Position numbers and translations under genes: made by a program | Shown: piece by piece, positions 1-7,917 of the stretch | How the letters are laid out: every line of letters starts with the position of its first letter | Numbering within the stretch: position 1 is the first letter of the stretch | Source of the DNA: VRUE01 sp963703335 | Lineage (GTDB): Bacteria; Actinomycetota; Thermoleophilia; Solirubrobacterales; 70-9 | DNA: 64,000 nucleotides | Assembly (NCBI GenBank): GCA_963703335.1 | Contig: OY969812.1 | Coordinates: 1,922,001-1,986,000, forward strand | Direction of reading: 5' to 3' | Notes under the pieces: generated by a model | Database searches by the model: none | Seen by the model: only the letters and a program-made list of their open reading frames with translations | What the model was told of the DNA's origin: nothing

Positions 1-453
1 GACGAGGACGTCGCCCCGGACGCGGACTGGGCCTGGATCGTCGACGAGATCCAGGGCAAGCTGATCGAGCCGAAGCTGGTCCAGCCCACCTTCCTCGTCG
101 ATCTGCCGCGCGAACTCTGGCCGACCGTAAAGCCGGTGCCCGAGCATCCAGAGCTGCTGGGCGAGGCGTTCGACGGGGTCGTCGACGGAATGGAGATCAT
201 CGGCGGCGGCACCGACACCAATGACGCGGACATGCAGCGCGAGAACTTCGTTCGCCAGCGCCAGCGCCGGCACCCCGAGAGCGAGGAGGCGCCCTATCCA
301 AGCGACGACGAGTTCGTGCGGGCGCTCGAATACGGGTCGTTGCCAGCGGGCGGCTCGGGCATCGGCATCGATCGCCTGACGATGATCCTCGTTGACGCAG
401 AGAACCTCCGCGACGTGATCCTCTTCCCCTCGATGCGTTCGTCCAAAGGCTGA
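1..453 (+). CDS. lysS: lysyl-tRNA synthetase, class II, C-terminal part (5' end outside window)
   Basis: The frame is open from base 1 and ends at TGA 451-453. The last third shows the class II aminoacyl-tRNA synthetase motif 3 block 'GSGIGIDRLTM' followed by 'NLRDVILFPSMR', which is the standard C-terminal ending of lysyl-tRNA synthetases and activates lysine with ATP for loading onto tRNA-Lys. The stretch before it ('MEIIGGGTDTND') is more divergent from the usual 'REIANGYSELND' of LysS, so a LysS-like paralogue cannot be excluded from this fragment. The start and the anticodon-binding domain lie outside the window. The gene converges on the SDR gene at 574-1329, with a long palindrome between them. 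Confidence 0.75.
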   Translation, partial: DEDVAPDADWAWIVDEIQGKLIEPKLVQPTFLVDLPRELWPTVKPVPEHPELLGEAFDGVVDGMEIIGGGTDTNDADMQRENFVRQRQRRHPESEEAPYPSDDEFVRALEYGSLPAGGSGIGIDRLTMILVDAENLRDVILFPSMRSSKG

Positions 454-458
454 CCGTG

Positions 459-574
459 AAGGCCGGTCCCGGTAGGGGTTCCACTTAACTTTTTCGGTGG
501 AGAGTCGCTGGGCTGGCGCCTCTAGCTCATGACGAAAAAGTGCAAGACGTTCCACCCCTACCGGGACCGGCCTT
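459..574. terminator. 116-bp near-palindrome between convergent genes
   Basis: Perfect 21-bp arms at 459-479 and 554-574 read 'AAGGCCGGTCCCGGTAGGGG' plus T and its reverse complement. Nested inside is a second perfect 9-bp pair (488-496 'ACTTTTTCG' and 533-541), so most of the interval folds as one long hairpin. The first arm starts 6 bases after the lysS stop, and the second ends on the first base of the SDR stop codon on the other strand. The position suggests a bidirectional transcription terminator; there is no classical terminal T-tract. A mobile palindromic repeat is the alternative. Confidence 0.6.
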
Positions 575-1329
575 CAAGAGGCGGAGTGGAGAAGGCCCCC
601 GTCGATTGGGATGACAGTTCCGGTTATGTAGGCGGCTCGCTCGGAGCAGAGGAAGGCAACCAGGTCGCCGTACTCTTCGGGTTGGCCGAGTCGAGCGGCG
701 GGGATTTCCTGCTTCGCAACTGCTTCGGCGGCGTCGAGTGAGCCGGAGGCGTCGGCGAGGCGCTCGGTGGCGAAGCGGCCGGTGGCGACGGTGTTGACTG
801 TGATCCCGTCGGCGGCGACCTCGCGTGAGAGTGTCTTGAGGAAGCCGACCGCGGCCATGCGGTGCGAGTTGGAGAGGTTGAGACCGGGGATCGGCTCGCG
901 GGTGGAGCTGGAGCCGACGTTGACGATCCGCCCCCAGCCGCGCTCCCGCATCCCGGGCACGACGGCGCCGGCGAGAACGCGGGGAGCAAGGACGAGCGAG
1001 CGGTAGGCGGCCTCCCAGTCGGCGAGATCGTGGTCGAAGGCACCGCCGAAGGGTGGTCCGCCGGTGTTGGCGACGAGAATGTCAACCGGGCCGAGCTTTG
1101 CCTCGACCTCGGCGGGCAGCGAGGCGAGGCGATCGAGGTCGGAGGCGTCGGCGACGAATGGCGTCGGGACCCCGTCGATCTCCGTTGCGGCCTGCTCCAG
1201 GTTCTCCGCTGAGCGGCTGGCGATCGCCACCTTCGCACCCTCCCGCGCCAGCGCCGCCGCGATCGCCCGGCCGATGCCGCGGCTGGCACCCATCACCAGG
1301 GCGACGCGGTTCTCCAACCCGAGGTTCAC
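574..1329 (-). CDS. SDR family oxidoreductase with atypical active site
   Basis: A 251-aa Rossmann-fold short-chain dehydrogenase/reductase of FabG-like size. The N-terminal cofactor motif is 'GASRGIG' (about residues 14-20), the NNAG element is 'NTGG', and the C-terminus ends 'ITGTVIPIDGG' as in 3-oxoacyl-ACP reductase-like proteins. The catalytic YxxxK is not present: the aligned stretch is 'LSNSHRMA', so Tyr becomes Ser and Lys becomes Arg. This occurs in a subgroup of SDRs, and the substrate is not predictable. The start is GTG, overlapping the stop of the upstream SDR gene by 4 bp (GTGA), so the two SDRs form one translationally coupled unit. Confidence 0.85.
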   Translation of the reverse strand: MNLGLENRVALVMGASRGIGRAIAAALAREGAKVAIASRSAENLEQAATEIDGVPTPFVADASDLDRLASLPAEVEAKLGPVDILVANTGGPPFGGAFDHDLADWEAAYRSLVLAPRVLAGAVVPGMRERGWGRIVNVGSSSTREPIPGLNLSNSHRMAAVGFLKTLSREVAADGITVNTVATGRFATERLADASGSLDAAEAVAKQEIPAARLGQPEEYGDLVAFLCSERAAYITGTVIPIDGGLLHSAS

Positions 1330-2243
1330 GCCTCCAGCTTGAGGCCGGTTTCGCGCTCGGAGACCTGCCAGAGCTTGTTGATCGCGCGGTTGTTGCCGAG
1401 GCGCAGAACCGGCTTGCGCACGGGTGGGCCGTTGCCGACGAAGAGCGGGCCGTAGAACTCACCGCTCTTGGCCTTCGGGTCGGTCGCCGCGCGCAGCTGC
1501 GAGAGGGCACCCTCGGCTGGCGACATGCCGATGTTGCGCGCGAGCGCCAGGAAGAAGCGCTGGGACAGGCCACCGTCGGTCTCTTCGACGCTGACCGCTT
1601 GCAGCTCAGTGTTGGAGAGGCCGGGGTGGGTGACCAGGCTTGCGGCAGACTTGCCAGCCTCGCTGAGCAGCCTGTGCAGGCCGAGGCCGAAATGGAAGTT
1701 GGCCAGCTTGGCCTGGTTGTAGGCGCGCCAGGGCCCGTAGCGTCCCTCCAGGTTGGGGTTCTCGGGATTGACCGCCCTGCCGAGATGGTGTGCGGAGCTG
1801 GTGACGGTGACGATCCGGGCTGCCGGCACTGCCAGAAGCGCCGGCAGCAGCCGCGCGGTGAGTGCGAAGTGACCGAGGTGATCGACGCCGAACTGCATCT
1901 CGAAGCCGTCGACGGTGCGGCGCTCCGGGATGCCCATCACGCCGGCGTTGTTGACGAGCAGGTCGATCGTCTCGTGCACGGCGAGGATCTCCTCGGCCGC
2001 GGCCTTGACGGAGTCAAGCGAGCCGAGGTCCAGCTTGACGATTGTCAAGTTGGCATCAGGGGCAGAGACGCGGATCTGGGCCATTGCCTCCGTTGCGCGC
2101 TCTTGGTTGCGGGCGGCCATCACGACGTTGGCCCCCGCCCCTGCCAGTGCCCGCGCCGTCTCCAGCCCGAGTCCACCGTTGGCGCCGGTTACGACCGCGG
2201 TCCGGCCGGACTGATCGGGGATGTCCGCGACGCCCCAGCTCAC
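1326..2243 (-). CDS. SDR family oxidoreductase (retinol-dehydrogenase-like)
   Basis: I place the start at GTG 2243, giving 305 aa beginning 'SWGVADIPDQSGRTAVVTGA', the typical N-terminus of this SDR subgroup. The open frame continues upstream to 2480, but that part overlaps the neighbouring membrane-protein gene and does not look like SDR sequence. Motifs are 'TGANGGLG' for NAD(P) binding, 'NNAGVM', a catalytic Ser in 'VTSSAHH', and 'YNQAK' (Tyr and Lys of YxxxK). The length and the long insert before YxxxK fit the oxidoreductase/light-dependent protochlorophyllide-reductase-like SDRs. The substrate is unknown. It sits 22 bp after the membrane-protein gene and overlaps the next SDR by 4 bp, suggesting an operon of three. 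Confidence 0.88.
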   Translation of the reverse strand: MSWGVADIPDQSGRTAVVTGANGGLGLETARALAGAGANVVMAARNQERATEAMAQIRVSAPDANLTIVKLDLGSLDSVKAAAEEILAVHETIDLLVNNAGVMGIPERRTVDGFEMQFGVDHLGHFALTARLLPALLAVPAARIVTVTSSAHHLGRAVNPENPNLEGRYGPWRAYNQAKLANFHFGLGLHRLLSEAGKSAASLVTHPGLSNTELQAVSVEETDGGLSQRFFLALARNIGMSPAEGALSQLRAATDPKAKSGEFYGPLFVGNGPPVRKPVLRLGNNRAINKLWQVSERETGLKLEA

Positions 2244-2265
2244 GCGCTCGCTCGATTCGACTCGC

Positions 2266-2598
2266 TCATTCGGCCCGCAGGCTACTCGTGCGAGCGTCGA
2301 TGGCGCAGATATAGGCAAATAGCCCAACCGCAACGAGCGCTCCCAGCCAGTGCAGCCCGACAAGGACGGCGAGGGCACTGACGATGCCGGCCAGCACCGC
2401 TCGCACCAGCGTCGGCGCCGGTTCCAGCCCGACGATCCGGGCGGTGAGCCAGGCGCAACCGAGCCAGGTGAGCGGCCCAACCAGCCAGCCCCAATCCTCG
2501 AAGAAGCCGTGAGAAAAGATCGCGCCGAGCAATATCGAGAGCAACGCCACCGCCACCAGCTGCACGACGGCGACCCGCCAGAAGACCTCGAATCTCAC
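2266..2598 (-). CDS. small integral membrane protein, unknown function
   Basis: A 110-aa protein starting at GTG 2598. Four hydrophobic segments are visible: roughly residues 7-28, 37-54, 64-82 and 84-98, separated by short loops, so it should be a four-helix inner-membrane protein. I do not recognise a named family. It is the first gene of the minus-strand unit leading into the two SDR genes, and may be co-transcribed with them. It diverges from tRNA-Val. Confidence 0.65.
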   Translation of the reverse strand: MRFEVFWRVAVVQLVAVALLSILLGAIFSHGFFEDWGWLVGPLTWLGCAWLTARIVGLEPAPTLVRAVLAGIVSALAVLVGLHWLGALVAVGLFAYICAIDARTSSLRAE

Positions 2599-2673
2599 GG
2601 CGAGGATTCTTCCACGCCTCGCACCGCGCTACCCAGAGGCCCAGTGTGTTCCATAATCAGTGCGATGTGCCCT

Positions 2674-2746
2674 GGGCGGTTAGCTCAGTTGGGAGAGCGC
2701 CTGCCTTACAAGCAGGAGGTCACTGGTTCGAGCCCGGTACCGCCCA
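2674..2746 (+). tRNA. tRNA-Val (anticodon UAC)
   Basis: The cloverleaf is complete. The acceptor stem GGGCGGT (2674-2680) pairs with ACCGCCC (2739-2745), with discriminator A2746. The D-arm is GCTC..GAGC. The anticodon stem CCTGC/GCAGG encloses the loop CTTACAA with TAC at 2707-2709, and the T-loop is TTCGAGC. CCA is not encoded. Confidence 0.96.
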
Positions 2747-2882
2747 CTGTGAAGTGGATTCGCCACGAGCGGCAGATACATTGCGTAGCTTCGCACCCAG
2801 TTGGGGGGCCGCCCATCCTTAACATGGATTCATGCACACGTTCGCTATCTTGGGTCGTCGGGACAACGGGAGGGGAAGGTCT

Positions 2883-3683
2883 ATGAAGAAGAGGATCGCT
2901 TTTGTAATCGTGCTCGCGCTGCTGGTCGGCGCGGCGACTGCCAATGCCTTCAAGGTGCACCTCGTCATCGGCAATCTCGTGCTCGATGCCGAAGGCGACT
3001 TCGCCCCGAAGGCACTACCGAAGCACAAAAACGCGCCGATCGTCACCCACGGCGGCGGCACGCTCTCGACGCTGAGCGGAGACCTCCCGCCGATCCTCGA
3101 CAAGTTCGTCCTCGAATTCGACAAGCACGGGGCACTGGACACGACCGGGCTCGCCGTCTGCACCAAAGGCAAACTGGTCGCTACCGACGTGGCCGCCGCC
3201 CGCCGCGCCTGCGGGGACGCGATTGTGGGCCAGGGCTTTGGCAGCGCCGTGGTCAAGTTTCCCGAACAGGGCCCGATCAAGGTTGGCTCGCCGATCACCC
3301 TCTTCAACGGTCCCAAGAAGGGGGCTTTCGACACGATCATTGCCCACGCCCATCTCGACTACCCAGGGCCGACGACCTTCATCGTCCCGATCGTGATCGA
3401 AAAAATCCACAAAGGCGCTCTTGGCTACCGCGTCATCGTGAAAATCCCCAAGATCGCTGGCGGCTATGGCCATCCGATCTCCGGCTCGGCCAAAGTAGGC
3501 GTCAAATGGAACTACAAGGGCAAGCCGCACAGCTACATCAACGCTCGCTGCGAAACCGGCCACTTCCTCGTCCACGGCGATTTCAGCTTCAAAGGCGGGC
3601 CAGAAGAAACGGCGTCTCAGGCTGAAGCGAAGGACACCGTGTTCCGTGCCAACTTCATCTTGCCCTGTCAGGTGCTGAAGTAG
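2883..3683 (+). CDS. secreted protein of unknown function, tandem paralogue A
   Basis: 266 aa from ATG 2883, which follows the SD-like 'GGGAGGGGAAGG'; the longer frame from 2832 is unlikely because the signal peptide starts here. The N-terminus (basic MKKR, hydrophobic core, 'TANA' cleavage site near residue 22) is a Sec signal peptide. The mature part shares long identical blocks with the next gene: 'LPPILD', 'DTTG', 'AIVGxGFG', 'FPEQ', 'FNGPKK', 'TTFIVP', 'IPKIAGGYGHP', and four conserved cysteines likely to form two disulfides. No enzyme motif is recognised. The pair looks like a beta-rich extracellular protein family of this actinobacterial lineage. Confidence 0.8.
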   Translation: MKKRIAFVIVLALLVGAATANAFKVHLVIGNLVLDAEGDFAPKALPKHKNAPIVTHGGGTLSTLSGDLPPILDKFVLEFDKHGALDTTGLAVCTKGKLVATDVAAARRACGDAIVGQGFGSAVVKFPEQGPIKVGSPITLFNGPKKGAFDTIIAHAHLDYPGPTTFIVPIVIEKIHKGALGYRVIVKIPKIAGGYGHPISGSAKVGVKWNYKGKPHSYINARCETGHFLVHGDFSFKGGPEETASQAEAKDTVFRANFILPCQVLK

Positions 3684-3700
3684 CGGAAAGAGGAGATTTG

Positions 3701-4501
3701 ATGCGGAGGCTGGGCAGGAAGAGGATCTTCTTCGGCGGCCTGCTTGTCGCGGCGGTCCTCGTCCTGGCCGCCGTTGCGGGCGCTGCGCGTGACGTCGAGA
3801 AAATCGAACTGCGGGCCGGCGACCTGGTCATTGTCGGGCACGGTGGCTTCAAACCCGAAACGCTGCCCAAGCACCACGACGCGCCGATCAAGATCTACGG
3901 CGGCGGCAAGGCCTCCACGGTCTCCGGCGCCCTGCCGCCGATCCTGGACACGATCGAATTCGAATTCGACAAACACGGCCACGTCGACACGACCGGAATC
4001 GAAGTCTGCACGGCGGGCAAACTGCAGGCGACCACCGTGCCGGCGGCTCGCAAGAACTGCCCGAACGCGATCGTCGGCAAGGGCTTCGGGAAAGCGATCG
4101 TCGCCTTCCCCGAACAGGCGTACATCCCCGTCTCCTCCCCGATCACTGCCTTCAACGGGCCGAAGAAGAACGGCAACGACACGATCCTCTTCCACGCCTA
4201 CACGACGGTGCCGGTGGCCACCACTTTCATCGTCCCAGTGGTGATCGAAAAGATCCACAACGGCATCTACGGCTACCGGGTCAAGGCGAGAATCCCCAAG
4301 ATCGCCGGCGGCTACGGCCATCCGGTTTCAGGTCAGTTGACTGTCAATCGCAAAACGAAGGTCAAGGGCAAGCTGCACAGCTACGTCAACGCTCGCTGCG
4401 AAATTGGCCGCCTGCAGGCGCGCGGCGAGTTTGTCTTCAAGGACGGCACTCGCCTGGCCGGGACCTTCTTCCGGCCCTGCAAGGCGATTCCCGGCACCTA
4501 A
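3701..4501 (+). CDS. secreted or membrane-anchored protein of unknown function, tandem paralogue B
   Basis: 266 aa from ATG 3701, preceded by AGGAG at 3691-3695; a TTG just upstream at 3698 is less likely. The N-terminus 'MRRLGRKRIFFGG' plus a hydrophobic stretch to about residue 30 is a signal peptide or anchor. The rest aligns block by block with the preceding gene, keeping the same four cysteines and the 'IPKIAGGYGHP' segment. Only 17 bp separates the two genes, so they are an operon that arose by tandem duplication. The function is not known. Confidence 0.8.
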   Translation: MRRLGRKRIFFGGLLVAAVLVLAAVAGAARDVEKIELRAGDLVIVGHGGFKPETLPKHHDAPIKIYGGGKASTVSGALPPILDTIEFEFDKHGHVDTTGIEVCTAGKLQATTVPAARKNCPNAIVGKGFGKAIVAFPEQAYIPVSSPITAFNGPKKNGNDTILFHAYTTVPVATTFIVPVVIEKIHNGIYGYRVKARIPKIAGGYGHPVSGQLTVNRKTKVKGKLHSYVNARCEIGRLQARGEFVFKDGTRLAGTFFRPCKAIPGT

Positions 4502-4524
4502 GAGGCAGAGAGCGGGGGCGACGC

Positions 4525-5415
4525 TCAGGCGCTGGCGTGTAGCTGTGGCGTCGGGGTGCCGCCGCGCTGACGCTCGGTCTTGCTGACCACGTCGAAGAAG
4601 ACATCGTTGCGGCCCCGGCGCATCTTGCGGGGGAAGTAGCGCCGGGCGCGGCGATGGGTCGCGGTCATCGCGCGGAAGGTGGCCTCGTGCGCGCCGCTCC
4701 AGCGGATGCCGAAGATCTCCCGCACCCGCGGCGGCAGAGTGCCCTTGATGATGTGATTCTGGGCGAGGATGTTGCCCCGAGCCGCCGCCGGTACCGGTTG
4801 CTCGAATGCGACTAGCGGCGCCATCTCGAGACCGTGGGCGGTCGCCTGCAGGTCGGGCGAGGAGAGTCGCGCCTCCAACCAGGAGCTGAACTCGCGGTAG
4901 CTGCCCGGGACCTCGCTGCGGGGCAGGCCGAAGAGCTCACCAAAGCGAACGTAGTCCTGCCAGAGGCCCTCTCGCTCGGCCTCGCTCAGCGGTCGCACCA
5001 TCGTCTCGTACATGGCGCGGCCTGAATCGGCGATTACCGCCAGCGTCCAGAGCATCAGTTCCGGGTCGAAGGCTGAGTAGGTGCTGCCGGCGGGATGGAC
5101 GCCCGCTGCCTCGGGCAGCGTCCCCTTGACCTTTTCGTGCAACTTGTGCACAACCGCAAGCGCCTTGTCGGCTTCCTCGCGGGTGCCGAGCAGGATTGTC
5201 TCCTGGATCTTGGCGGTGCGGGCGAGGCGCTGGAAGGGCCGGTCGGCGGAGCGGGTGCTCATCATCGTGCCGGTGTAGGTGAGCGGCTCCAGGGCTCCAA
5301 TCAGGAGCGCCCGCTGGCCGTAGAGCAGGCCGACGGAGCGCTCACCGTGCACCATCCGGGCGATCGAGCGACCCGGGGGGAAGTAGTGGGAGCTCGCGCC
5401 GTTCCGATCCGCCAT
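4525..5415 (-). CDS. oxygenase MpaB family protein (DUF2236)
   Basis: 296 aa from ATG 5415. It begins 'YFPPGRSIARMVHGERSVGLLYGQRALLIGALEPL' in pieces typical of the MpaB/rubber-oxygenase-like family, with the later conserved 'DPELMLWTLAVIADS' and 'EVPGSYREFSSW' segments. Family members are heme-binding oxygenases or related to the fungal mpaB oxidative-cleavage enzyme; the conserved His and Arg of the early region are visible. The substrate is unknown. It lies 14 bp downstream of the ftsH-like gene on the same strand, so it is probably co-transcribed with it. Confidence 0.85.
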   Translation of the reverse strand: MADRNGASSHYFPPGRSIARMVHGERSVGLLYGQRALLIGALEPLTYTGTMMSTRSADRPFQRLARTAKIQETILLGTREEADKALAVVHKLHEKVKGTLPEAAGVHPAGSTYSAFDPELMLWTLAVIADSGRAMYETMVRPLSEAEREGLWQDYVRFGELFGLPRSEVPGSYREFSSWLEARLSSPDLQATAHGLEMAPLVAFEQPVPAAARGNILAQNHIIKGTLPPRVREIFGIRWSGAHEATFRAMTATHRRARRYFPRKMRRGRNDVFFDVVSKTERQRGGTPTPQLHASA

Positions 5416-5429
5416 CAGTGCCGGAAATG

Positions 5430-6995
5430 CTACTTCGGTTCCGGCGGCTCCGCTGAAAATGTCGCTACCGCGCGCTCCAGCATCCCCGAGCGCGAGGGAC
5501 GGTGCAGCTCGTGTGCAGCGAAGATCTCGTCGAGGTCCTCACGGGTGAGCGTCTCGCGCTCGAGCGCGTTTGCGGCCAAGTTGTCGAGGCATTCGCGGTT
5601 CGCGGCCAGCAGGGAGCGGGCGCGGCGGTGGCCTTCGCGAGCGAGGATCATCGCCGCTCGGTCGACGTCGCGGCGGGTCTGATCGGAGACCGCGTAGTCG
5701 CCGGTCGGCAGTGCGATCGGCGGCGCGCCATCAGCGTCGATCGCCACCCCCATGCCGAATTCAGCCGCCATCTGCGTGCAGACGGCGTGCACGCGGGCGA
5801 GGTCATCCACTGCGCCCGAATAAGAGTTGCCGAGTACCTCTTCCTCGGCGGCCCGGCCGCCGAGCAGGGTCACGACCTCATCGAGCAGCTCGTCGCGGGA
5901 CTTCAGGTAAGTGTCTTCCTGCGGCGAGTGGCCGACGAAGCCGAGCGCTGGGCCGCGGGGCACGATGCTGAGAATCTCCGGCGGGTCGAGACCGAGCAGG
6001 TGACGGCAGAGCGCGTGGCCGGCCTCGTGGTAGGCGACGATGCGTCGCTCTTTCTGGTTCAGGCGCCGTGCCTGCTGTGAGCCGACCGACTGGCGCAGCA
6101 GCGCCTCGTCGAGGTCCTCGCGCGCCATCGCCTTGCGCCCGGCGCGGCCGGCGATGATCGCGCCCTCATTCAGCGCGTTTGCAAGCTGCGCTCCGGTCAT
6201 GCCGGTGGTCTTGCGAGCCACGTCGGTCAGGTCGAGGTCGGGACCCAATGGCTTGCCCTTTGCATGGGCGCGCAAGATCGCCTCACGACCGTTGCGATCG
6301 GGCGGCGAGACCAGCACCTGGCGGTCGAAGCGGCCGGGACGCAGCAGCGCCTTGTCGAGCTTGTCGACGTGGTTGGAGGCGGCGAGGACGATCACCGTGC
6401 CGGGATCACGCTCGAAGCCATCGAGCTCGACCAGCAGCTGATTGAGCGCCTGCTCGCGCTCACTAGAGCCACCATCGCCGCCTCCACCACCACGCGCTCC
6501 ACCGACCGCATCGAGCTCGTCGATGAAGATCACCGCACGGCCGGACTTGCGCGCTTCCTTGAACAGCCGCCTGATGCGGGCGGCACCCCTCCCCACGAAC
6601 ATCTCTACGAAGCTTGAACCCGAGGCGGCGAAGAAGTCGACGCCGGCCTGGGCGGCAACCGCCCGCGCCAGCATCGTCTTGCCTGTGCCGGGGGGACCGA
6701 AGAGCAGCACTCCGCGCGGCGGCTGGGCGCCAAGCGCGGAGAAGCGCTTGGGATCCCGCAGCCACTCGGCGACGTCCATCAGCTCGTCCTTGGCCGCATC
6801 GACCCCCTGCACTTCCTCCCAGAGCACCGGCGCCGTCTTGCTCGCCTTGACCGTCTCCGGCTTGGTCGAGCCCACCGTCGTCCGCATCAGCTTGAAGAAG
6901 ACGAAGAGCAGCATCGCCATGAAGACGACCCCGAAGACGGGATACCAGTCGAAAGCGAATTCCTGAATCTGGTTAGTGGTAAGCGCGAGCGTCAC
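5430..6995 (-). CDS. ftsH: ATP-dependent zinc metalloprotease, FtsH-like, short form
   Basis: 521 aa from GTG 6995. Domains in order: one N-terminal membrane segment (about 17-38), an AAA+ ATPase with Walker A 'GPPGTGKT' (100-107), Walker B 'VIFIDELDAVG', and the second region of homology 'LLRPGRFDRQV', then an M41 peptidase with 'HEAGH' (323-327) and the downstream acidic ligand region 'GGRAAEEEVLGNSYSGAVDD'. FtsH degrades membrane and short-lived proteins as a hexamer. Typical FtsH has two transmembrane helices around an extracytoplasmic domain and over 600 residues; here that domain and the second helix are missing, so this is likely an accessory paralogue. A long Gly-rich insert follows Walker B (residues 165-177). 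Confidence 0.92.
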   Translation of the reverse strand: MTLALTTNQIQEFAFDWYPVFGVVFMAMLLFVFFKLMRTTVGSTKPETVKASKTAPVLWEEVQGVDAAKDELMDVAEWLRDPKRFSALGAQPPRGVLLFGPPGTGKTMLARAVAAQAGVDFFAASGSSFVEMFVGRGAARIRRLFKEARKSGRAVIFIDELDAVGGARGGGGGDGGSSEREQALNQLLVELDGFERDPGTVIVLAASNHVDKLDKALLRPGRFDRQVLVSPPDRNGREAILRAHAKGKPLGPDLDLTDVARKTTGMTGAQLANALNEGAIIAGRAGRKAMAREDLDEALLRQSVGSQQARRLNQKERRIVAYHEAGHALCRHLLGLDPPEILSIVPRGPALGFVGHSPQEDTYLKSRDELLDEVVTLLGGRAAEEEVLGNSYSGAVDDLARVHAVCTQMAAEFGMGVAIDADGAPPIALPTGDYAVSDQTRRDVDRAAMILAREGHRRARSLLAANRECLDNLAANALERETLTREDLDEIFAAHELHRPSRSGMLERAVATFSAEPPEPK

Positions 6996-7134
6996 GTGCG
7001 TTGTCGGTGTTAATCGAGAGGCGTCGTCAGAAGAACTTTCTTAACTAACGATGGAGTGTGGGCACAAAGCGCACGGGCTCCTATCGCATATGCGTCCAGT
7101 TGCGCCCTATCGGCTAAAGATTGGAACGTGTTGG

Positions 7135-7809
7135 CTACAGATCGCGGGGGGAGACCACGCCGCTCTGCAACGCCCGCTCGACCAGGGCGACGCGCTTGCG
7201 GTTCTGCGGCAGGTCCTCGAGTTCGAGCTTCTCGAAGAGGGCCCGCATGTGGGTCTTGACCGCGTCGACGCTGAGGTGCAGCTCGTCGGCGATCGCCTGG
7301 TTGGTGGGCGGCGTGGCAAAGATCGAGCCGTCCTTGAAGGGGCGGCAGAGGGCGAGCAGGACGCGTCGCTGCCCCGGTGAGACCGTCGCCGCGTCGGGCA
7401 CCTCGCTCGCCACCACGGTCGCTTCCGGAGCCGACTCGCCGGGCCGGCGGAAGAGCACGGTGGTGCGACCGAAGCGCAGCGTGTCGCCGTCGCGCAAGCG
7501 GCGCCGGCCATGCACCCGCTCGCTGCCAACGTAAGAGCCGTTGCGGGAGAGACCGTCGTCGAGCAGCGTGCACTCACCGGCGACGACCTCGATCTGGGCG
7601 TGCAGGGCGGAGACCTCCTCGTCCCAGTCGATGCGCAGTCCGGCGGCTTCGCCGCGTCCGACCCAGAGCTCGGCGGCGCCGTCCGCGATCGCGACGATCC
7701 GCTGCTCACCGGCGCCGTCGCGGAGGACGAGGAAGGGCTGGCCGCCCCGTTCGGCCTCGATCTGAGCCTTCAGCTCGGCGGCACTGGTCTGTCGCGGCTC
7801 GGCGCTCAC
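7135..7809 (-). CDS. FHA-domain protein with C-terminal LuxR-like helix-turn-helix
   Basis: 224 aa from GTG 7809. The middle part (about 45-115) is a forkhead-associated phosphothreonine-binding domain: 'WVGRGEAAGLRIDWDEEVSALHA' in sections, then 'LLDDGLSRNGSYVGSERV' and 'LRDGDTLRFGRT', i.e. the GR, SxxH and NG core signatures. The C-terminal 60 residues contain 'NQAIADELHLSVDAVKTHM', a DNA-binding HTH of the LuxR/GerE type. This suggests a regulator controlled by Ser/Thr kinase signalling; the target genes are unknown. It follows the metallo-beta-lactamase gene after a strong hairpin. Confidence 0.82.
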   Translation of the reverse strand: MSAEPRQTSAAELKAQIEAERGGQPFLVLRDGAGEQRIVAIADGAAELWVGRGEAAGLRIDWDEEVSALHAQIEVVAGECTLLDDGLSRNGSYVGSERVHGRRRLRDGDTLRFGRTTVLFRRPGESAPEATVVASEVPDAATVSPGQRRVLLALCRPFKDGSIFATPPTNQAIADELHLSVDAVKTHMRALFEKLELEDLPQNRKRVALVERALQSGVVSPRDL

Positions 7810-7871
7810 CAGGCTGATCCTACGAGCCGGCCCACCTCAAATGGAGGCGGTCATCCGCTAACTCGCTGGCG

Positions 7872-7917
7872 CGCATCCGACATTGACCCCCCTCAGGTGT
7901 GGTCAATGTCGGATGCG
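7872..7917 (-). terminator. hairpin terminator after the MBL-fold gene
   Basis: Perfect 17-bp inverted arms (7872-7888 and 7901-7917, 'CGCATCCGACATTGACC') with a 12-base loop. The second arm ends on the base before the stop codon of the MBL gene at 7918. No T-tract follows on the minus strand. Confidence 0.7.

Noticed and set aside
454..741. Short plus-strand frame starting at 529 within the palindrome
   Set aside because: It runs through the antisense of the SDR gene and its start lies in the hairpin; no coding support.
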